Shown here: in pieces, positions 57,720 to 64,000 of the stretch
How positions within the stretch are numbered: position 1 is the stretch's first letter
How the letters are laid out: each line of letters opens with the position of its first letter
Source: Isoetes taiwanensis
Lineage: Eukaryota; Streptophyta; Lycopodiopsida; Isoetales; Isoetaceae
Direction of reading: 5' to 3'
Assembly (NCBI GenBank): GCA_021234155.1
Contig: JAJEKV010000079.1
Coordinates: 1,492,789 to 1,556,788, forward strand
Length of the DNA stretch: 64,000 nt
Notes under the pieces: generated by a model
The model's database searches: none
The model's input: the letters and a program-made list of their open reading frames with translations, nothing else
What the model was told of the DNA's origin: nothing
Made by a program: the position numbers and the translations under genes

Positions 57720-60140
57720 AAGCCTATGCCGAAAAAATCACATCTCTTTTTCTCGTTTGCTATAAACCCTATTTCCAACCATGTACATTAATATTGCCAT
57801 TGTATTTTTGTATCTTGACCATTACTTATAATACAACACTAGTCGTAAGCCATTTAACTCCTTATGTTCCATGGTCCATCAAGTCAGTTTATCTGCATAT
57901 GCTTTACCCAATAAACAACCCAAACATCATAAGATTTTACAAAAAAAAAAAAAAAGAAAAAAAAAAACGCAGCCTGTTCCCAACCAGACTGCTCCCAATG
58001 CAGCCTCCAAGCCTCCCAAGCCCGCCTTCTCCTGCGCAGATAGCAACGCCAGAATCAATCTCCCTTCAATCAAGCCCTTCAATCCCCCTTCAATCCGCCA
58101 GAATCAAGCCCGCCTTCTCCTGCGTCAGATTCGGCATTCTGATGCCAGCTTCAATCCCTGCTCCAAACGGTTAGCTTACTCCCCCATTTCCTTGAAATCC
58201 AGGAATTTCCTCCACACAAGGCATGCCATGGATTTGTTTGATCCCCTTGATCAAAGAAGCTCAACATCCCCGTCTTATTCTTGTCAAAAAAAAAAATTTC
58301 AAAAGATCACTGCACTTTTAAGCATGCCATCCATGGCCACGCCTGCTCAAAAAAGGAAGCAGCATCCTTTCTTATCCTTCTATTTTTGAACCATGCATAT
58401 AAACAACAAAGAAAACACATCTCATAGCCCATTTTTGGAATGCTACCTTCATCTCGACCAACAAGAAGCTCAAATGAGCTAAAAAATACGTTTTTCATAT
58501 AATTTTCCATATAATACCCAAGCAAAATCTAGTCCAAACCATGTGTGAGATAACCCCAAAAAAAAAAAAAAAAAAAAAAAGACGGAGGGTTGCCCTCCAT
58601 GGCCGGAGGTTGAGGTGGCTTAAATCATACTTGAAAGTTATGTTTTTATAATCAATCAAAATTGCTATTTTAGAACATTGTCATTTTGTGAAGATGATGG
58701 TACCCATTTGAATCACTAACTCCTCCTTAGATGTTGAGCTCCTCTTGGACTAGGATCCAACTGGACACATGGACATTGGGGTTTGAGTGTAACGTATTGG
58801 TCTGTGGTGCTCGGTATGGAACAAGGATGGCAGAAGCATAAGGAGAAGTCTAATAGAGGAGAGAATGGAAATACATATTTTGTGAAGTGACTTAAATCAT
58901 AGTACAAAGTCATGTTTTGACAATCGATTCAAGTTGCTACTTAGACAATAGAGTACTTGATACCATGAGTTTATTAATAGCATGGAGTATTTCATACTTG
59001 ATAGCATACGAAGCAATGTATGAAGAATTCAAATAGAGAAGTAAGAGGAGGAGTGGGGTGCAAAAGAACTTAGGAACTGTGAATTGTTTTGTATATCAAT
59101 TTTGTTGAGGGTACGAAGGAAGAACTCGATATTTTAAAATGAAGAAGGTTGCTAAAAATTTAATAGCATGAAATACATGGAAGTTGCAAGCCAAGGCATG
59201 CGAAGGCATGTCTTTTGTTGCTCAATAGTTATGGGTCGTGTTGTGAGTTTGGGTCCTCTCAAATGCAATGACATGATTGAGCTCGAACATGCATTTACCC
59301 CGACTCTTCAGTACGCTTTGGTGCAATGATTGGGATCTATCTTCATTGTAGCTAATGCCCCTCCTAATGGATAACCGAGAAATTTGTCAAGCAATGCTCC
59401 TACCACTGTGACGTGTCTATCATGTCCTCGTTCCTGCACGTGTCGCAGAGACTGTCCGACACTGCCTTATTGCAAGCATTGCACGTCTTGACGACCTTGT
59501 TGTCACCAGTTATATTCAATCTCAATATGCTTAAGACCCATACATCCAAGAATGTTTGATTAGTGGGAAGTTATATGAAATAAGGTGAGAAGCAAAGACA
59601 ATTTTGGCTTAATTTTAGTGACAGAAGATATACCTTGGTATTTTCTAGAACGTGTGCTGTGAAGTCTTTGTTTGTGAGTGTCGCCACTACATCATTGTCT
59701 AGGAACTATAATTCATCCGGAAACCAGCTTGACACTGCATTACAATCTTGAATGCCATTAAAGCAAACTAATAAACTACCTCAGCGCCAAGCAAGCCGAG
59801 TATTTGCCATATCCAAATCAAATAATTAATAACCAAAAAATAATAATCAAGAACTGAAATGCCGGCCAGCTAATGCAGAAATTAATCACCTAACATATCG
59901 TGGCACAAAAAAAATAGAAAGGGTACAGTGGTAAGTTTGACTTTTCAAAAACCATTTCATTTCATGTCATCTTATGTGGCCATTCTACTATCTAGGATAA
60001 TAGATCTCTTTTAACAACTGTCCTGCCTTTCAAACTTTTGATATAGGCACTGGCCAGATTTTGTATAATGTGGTATAACGAAATGTCATTGAAGAATATG
60101 TATTTCAAGCGGCAAAGATATACAGACATTCAAGTAAGGA
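57720..60140. other. no supported gene; A-tracts
   Basis: An A-rich tract at 57940-57967, A8-A10 near 58286 and a ~23-A run at 58557-58580. ORFs at 57794-58389 are Pro/Ser/Lys-rich from CCTCCAAGCC-type low-complexity sequence. CTTCAATC and CGCCTTCTCCTGCG words repeat near 58020-58130. No domain is recognised. Confidence 0.4.
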
Positions 60141-60149
60141 CTATCTTTT

Positions 60150-61201
60150 CTTGTAGTTTGGAACTTGTCTAGCCTATCTGCACGTCTTTGGTTTGATATG
60201 AGGAATGTTCTTGTTTCAATCTTCTATCTGCCAGAGAATGTGCCTCTAAGTGTGGTTGTTCATCCAAAGACGCAACGACGATGGGTAGCAGCTGGTATCA
60301 ATACTATTGCAGCTTGGTATGAGTCTGATCATCTCATGTCATGGGAAGCATTTAGAACAAAGTTCTTGTTGTACAGATGGGACAGAGTAATCTGGAATCA
60401 TATTGCTGCATTGTTGCCACACAGATTCCTCGGTCCACAGATTGAGGTAGTCATATGGGGTTGCCATCAGGATATCCAGCCAGGGCGGTTTGTGTCTTCT
60501 GTGTATAAATTGCTTGTGCATTCTGAAATCCTGCCTCCATCTAATAGATGGCATCTTCGTGATCCCCACCCACAATGGAAAAGTGTTTGGATATGGGTAT
60601 GGGATAAGTCGCTTCACCCCAAAGTAGTAGTTTTGTGGTGGCAAGTGATCCATAGATGCCTCGAGTCAACAGTTAGTCCATAAAATGGATAATCGATTTC
60701 GAGAGCTCCGCCTTTATGCCAAAGAAAGGGTTGAGAGTATTGAGCATTGTTTTTTTTTCTTGTGTGAGAGGCTTCGTGCATGGTCTTGGTTGTTGACCCT
60801 TTTGGCATCGCCCCGATCTAGCCAGAAATTTTGCTTGCTATCTATCCCCGATGTTTGGCCCAAACAACTAAACGAAGCTTTTCATCTCGCATGCGGCTGG
60901 CTTTTATGGTCAATCCGAAGAGAAGGAGGTTGTTTATCTTTAAGGGCATAGATACTGCAGATGAGGTTGTTCTTCAGTGGGCGCAAGATAAAATTGTTAT
61001 GGCTTACAATTGTTCTTCTCTTGATCAAGAGAAGAAAGTGCTGATCTGGCATACTTACCTTCAGATTCATTCTTTTGCATAGGCAGGTGGTTGTGCTCAG
61101 TTGGATCGGTTTGTCCACTGGGGTTATAATCCTGTCTTTGCATTTATGTTGCTCTGGTTTCTAGTTGGTGAATAAAGCTTGACGTCCTTCAAAAAAAAAA
61201 T
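60150..61201 (+). mobile_element. L1-type LINE 3' end with zf-RVT region and poly(A)
   Basis: The frame to 60683 includes SVWIWVWDKSLHPKVVVLWW QVIHRCL, which resembles the W...PKV..F.WR...L pattern of the zinc-binding region downstream of plant L1 reverse transcriptases. After a frameshift, EHCFFFLCERLRAWSW matches the H-x4-C end of that motif. The first CxxC pair is lost. The 3' end GGTGAATAAAGCTTGACGTC is followed by A10-12, an L1-type poly(A) tail. Unlike the other LINEs here it has no microsatellite tail, so it is a different clade. Confidence 0.7.
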
Positions 61202-61484
61202 CTTCTATCTGATGTATAACTTTTATTTTTGGTTGTCTAGGTTTTATTCTGATTGTTGCCATGCGCCACTACCAACAGACTTTGAGTTTGACGAAGGGCA
61301 GCAGTTTGCTAGGTTCTTGCATAGGTGAAGTCTAGAACTTATGAATGTTTGCTAAGATACATTACCATTGCATTTTAAAATGCTATTCTCAAAGGTTGCA
61401 ATACCTTTTTAGGCCTGCCAAACGAGACATCTGTACTTTATTTTTTATTTTCTTTTATTCTCGTATTTTAATAAAGTAGTAAAT

Positions 61485-63627
61485 TCAAATTAATAGAATC
61501 ATGGTTAAATGCACTGAAATTGCAAAGCTTAGTATTTTGGTAAGATCACTATGGTGGCTAAGAACATGACAAGCAACTACCATGCATATTTTTACTCTAG
61601 TAAACCAACTATATATCGCATAACAATATCTTTTCTGCAACCAGATATGTTGACACCGATGTGTAACATGTGTTTCGGTGTAAATTAACAGCACCCAGGC
61701 CTTAATCCCAAGGTCATCTATTGGTCTTCTTTCATGTAACTCTTGTGGAGGATGTTCAATGATTCTATCAGAACCATTTGGCATCAACAACAAAGTGAAC
61801 ATGATCTGTGCAACAAGATCACCTATACAAAAAGTGATTAATACACAAGATATTACAAAAACTCCAGGATGCAGACCTAGAAAAGAAGACCTGGTTTCTC
61901 ATGAAGAATATAATAGGGATTCAACAGCTCATGATTAACGCATTTCAGAAACCCACTTTTCTTCCAAACCCCTGCGGTCAACAAATAAGATGATTAAGAA
62001 AACAATTTTTTGTAGACAAGAAGTACTGTGTCTTTTAATACCTAGCTGTAAAAGGCGTGATAGGAAACTTTTGATTGATTTCACTGAAGATGAATCGTGA
62101 TGTCTTCATTTTCAGATGGTAATGTTTTTCAAATGCTTTCTTATATACTGTTGTTTGCTTTAACTGCAAAAACAGATCAAGCCCATTGTTAAAACATAGC
62201 ATGGCTCGTGGGGCATATATGTTATAAAGAATGTAGAGAAGGGCCCATGGGGCCAGCAAAGGTTTAAATTTCCATCTATGGACAACAAAACTCATGCATG
62301 AGTAACACATGTTGTGCGCGAATGCAGAGAAGGTCCCATGAGGCCAACGAACGCTGATGTAAATGTTGGAAAGGCTGCACAATTGCAGACGAAAGTAAGG
62401 GCATTCTCTTCACACTCAGAATATTCATCTCCACACTAAGGAATAAAAGGGATAGAGAATTTCTGAATCCTTGGTGCATGATATGATCATAATTGGTGGG
62501 CAACCAAAGGTCTGATAGGAGCACCATCAAAATATGAATGCACCAAGTTTAGAGCATATTTTTGAAGAAATATCTTAGAAATTTGAACTAAACAAACCAT
62601 AAAGTACTGAATAAATAGAGCTAAGACTTCCTCACCTTTCTATCGCCATTACAATGTCAACAGAATACACTTCATTTTCCTCAAATTCAGCTTCTTCTAC
62701 TCTCATTTCTGGGCTGACTGGGCTAACAACACTAAATATAACTTTATTTCCATCAATAATGAATTGTTTCATCTGATGATTCAGTACACACTCTGTAAAT
62801 CTGTAATCAAAAGCAGCAGCAACATTCTGCAATGCTTTTGTTACATCTTTATTCTGCCTCAAACATTACACCGTTGGTGAGAACAGAAAATAAGAACTCA
62901 GCATTAAAAAGTTCCCAAATTACAAAATGACAACTGAAAAGAAGCTATTTGATGTAGCTTTTAAAACCTTCTTATACTCATAACAACTTCCTTATAATCA
63001 TGACAAAGAAGAGATATTGTAACCAATAAATGCAAACAGACAGTATAACATATAACAAGGCCAAAGCTACACTGACCTTTCGTCTTGGTTTGATGCTTTC
63101 CCAGTAATGGGGCCTTCTTGAAGAACATGAATGCGTGCAACTACAACAACAAATCCATCAATGTGGCAACCTAGATCACTACAAAACCAAACAAGCATCA
63201 ACTTCGTTTTCTCAAATATAAAATGCAAGCAAAAAATGATGAATCAAACCCACATTTTTACAACCTCATTTCCATGCAAAACTGTATCCGCACTTGACAT
63301 TGGTGAAAAGTGGCACACTGTGTTGTTTAGGGACACACATGTGGGAGGAAGTGCAACGCCCTCTCATGGAAGAGTCACATGGAATGCTGAATTAGGGCAG
63401 CGCGGCATGACAAGCTACACTGTGGCTGCAATTTGCCTTCGAGATGCAAGCAGAGCTGTGAATTCTGATGAATGCACGCGGGACAACGATAAAATTAGCA
63501 GCGCTGCAAAATGCTTTGCAGCCAATCACGCTTATATGCCACTGTTGTTGTCTCTAAGAAATGCATGTGAACACAGCATCAATCTTCTTTTTCACAATTT
63601 TGTAGACATCTGCATTCTCAAAGATAT
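61485..63627 (-). pseudogene. EBP1/PA2G4-like gene, partial, with missing segments and a frameshift
   Basis: EBP1 is a metallopeptidase-fold RNA-binding growth regulator. Exon-like blocks in family order on the minus strand: 63627-63575 (VYKIVKKKID), 63360-63254 (GVALPPTCVSLNNTVCHFSP), 63178-63077 (KIDLGCHIDGF; HVLQEGPITGK), 62853-62636 (NKDVTKALQNVAAAF; AEFEENEVYSVDIV), 62163-62042 (KMKTSRFIFSEINQKFP), 61971-61891 (CVNHELLNPYYILHEKPG) and 61822 down (LLMPNGSDRI; IKAW). The first three joins are clean GT-AG and in frame. The helix normally preceding NKDVT is absent, and joining there is out of phase. The segment before KQTT is also missing. In 61971-61891 an ~11-base loss shifts LEEK out of frame with CVNHEL. 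The Lys-rich tail is absent, and N-terminal exons lie beyond the window or are lost. Confidence 0.8.
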
Positions 63628-63639
63628 CTAAGGTGAAAA

Positions 63640-64000
63640 TCGAAGTAGGACAAGAAACATTACTGTTTGTTCTTTATATAAATGTGCAGGGAGGAGGTTA
63701 GGATTATAGCGAATCTCAAATGGTTTCCAAAACCATTTTGCCAGGTCATATTCAAGCAATAGGCATCCTTAACCTGACCATCCATTGGGTTGCACCTTCC
63801 AACTCTGATAACAACTCAACTTATCTATAAAGCCATTCTACATGCCAGAATAGTAGCAGTTCCTATGTCTGCATATAGATATTTTGAAATCTCTTTCGAA
63901 ATCTTTTTTTGCTCGGGCACCACTTACCATGGCTACTGCTATTACCAGCGCGTAGAAGTCAACTAAATTATAGGCAAATATTTTTTTCCCAAGAATTATA
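63640..64000. other. no supported gene
   Basis: AT-rich sequence upstream (in minus orientation) of the first EBP1-like exon seen. I expected the N-terminal exons here and did not find a convincing match. Confidence 0.4.

Noticed and set aside
63131-63631. 166-codon plus-strand ORF
   Set aside because: It is the antisense shadow of three EBP1-like exons and the introns between them.
1-64000. CRISPR array, prophage or bacterial operon
   Set aside because: No regularly spaced identical repeats with unique spacers, no Shine-Dalgarno-led gene clusters, and multi-exon eukaryotic genes are present.

Overview
The window looks like repeat-rich nuclear DNA of a land plant. Real coding sequence appears as short exons separated by AT-rich GT-AG introns. 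The recognisable proteins are eukaryotic and mostly plant-like: a saposin-type secretory protein, an EBP1/PA2G4-like protein, a plant polyphenol oxidase and an OSR1/BLUS1-type kinase. Most of the rest is decayed transposable elements of many classes. Non-L1 LINEs ending in variable microsatellites rather than poly(A), together with a large and heavily eroded repeat load, make me lean towards a non-seed plant such as a fern. That placement is inference only.

Layout, left to right. 0-4 kb: tRNA-like (SINE-like) sequence, a large fold-back at 1790-2101, then a frameshifted LINE ending in (AAATT)n. 3.8-12.3 kb: a promoter-equipped ORF that runs into eroded Ty1/copia gag, then two diverged copies of a roughly 1.1-1.2 kb block. 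The first copy is split by a polyphenol oxidase pseudogene. The second copy leads into a small membrane-protein ORF at 12001. 13.3-22.7 kb: LTR-like repeats of one family, including a 1641-bp element with TG...CA ends and a 5-bp target duplication inside a minisatellite, plus a retroelement primer-binding site at 16962. 23.0-28.4 kb: clusters of short palindromes built on AAATGGCGC surround and enter an eroded multi-exon gene with a possible ParB-like segment, followed by a very small gene-like unit at 27.5-28.0 kb.

28.6-33.2 kb: a degenerate Ty3/gypsy pol region, unclassified ORF pieces, and an hAT transposase remnant carrying a tiny LINE tail. 33.6-35.8 kb, minus strand: the one gene that looks fully intact, with seven exons that all join in phase to encode 329 residues and a signal peptide. 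36-41 kb: a hairpin and two more LINE copies. 42.3-42.9 kb: two exons of a STE20-type kinase. 43-50 kb: T-rich diverged repeats, a SINE directly followed by a LINE tail, and a minus-strand LINE. 50-58 kb: mostly AT-rich sequence with minisatellites, a perfect 333-bp duplication, and a minus-strand putative first exon at 57.2-57.6 kb. 60-61.2 kb: the 3' end of an L1-type LINE with poly(A). 61.5-63.6 kb, minus strand: an EBP1-like gene with good splice sites but missing segments and a frameshift.

No operons, CRISPR arrays, rRNA genes or intact tRNA genes were seen. The genes do not form a common pathway. They are isolated islands in a transposon landscape. The points most worth attention are the intact secretory gene with a palindromic bZIP-type promoter element, the palindrome-associated ParB-like gene, the LINE/SINE tail system, and the nested insertions that allow relative dating.
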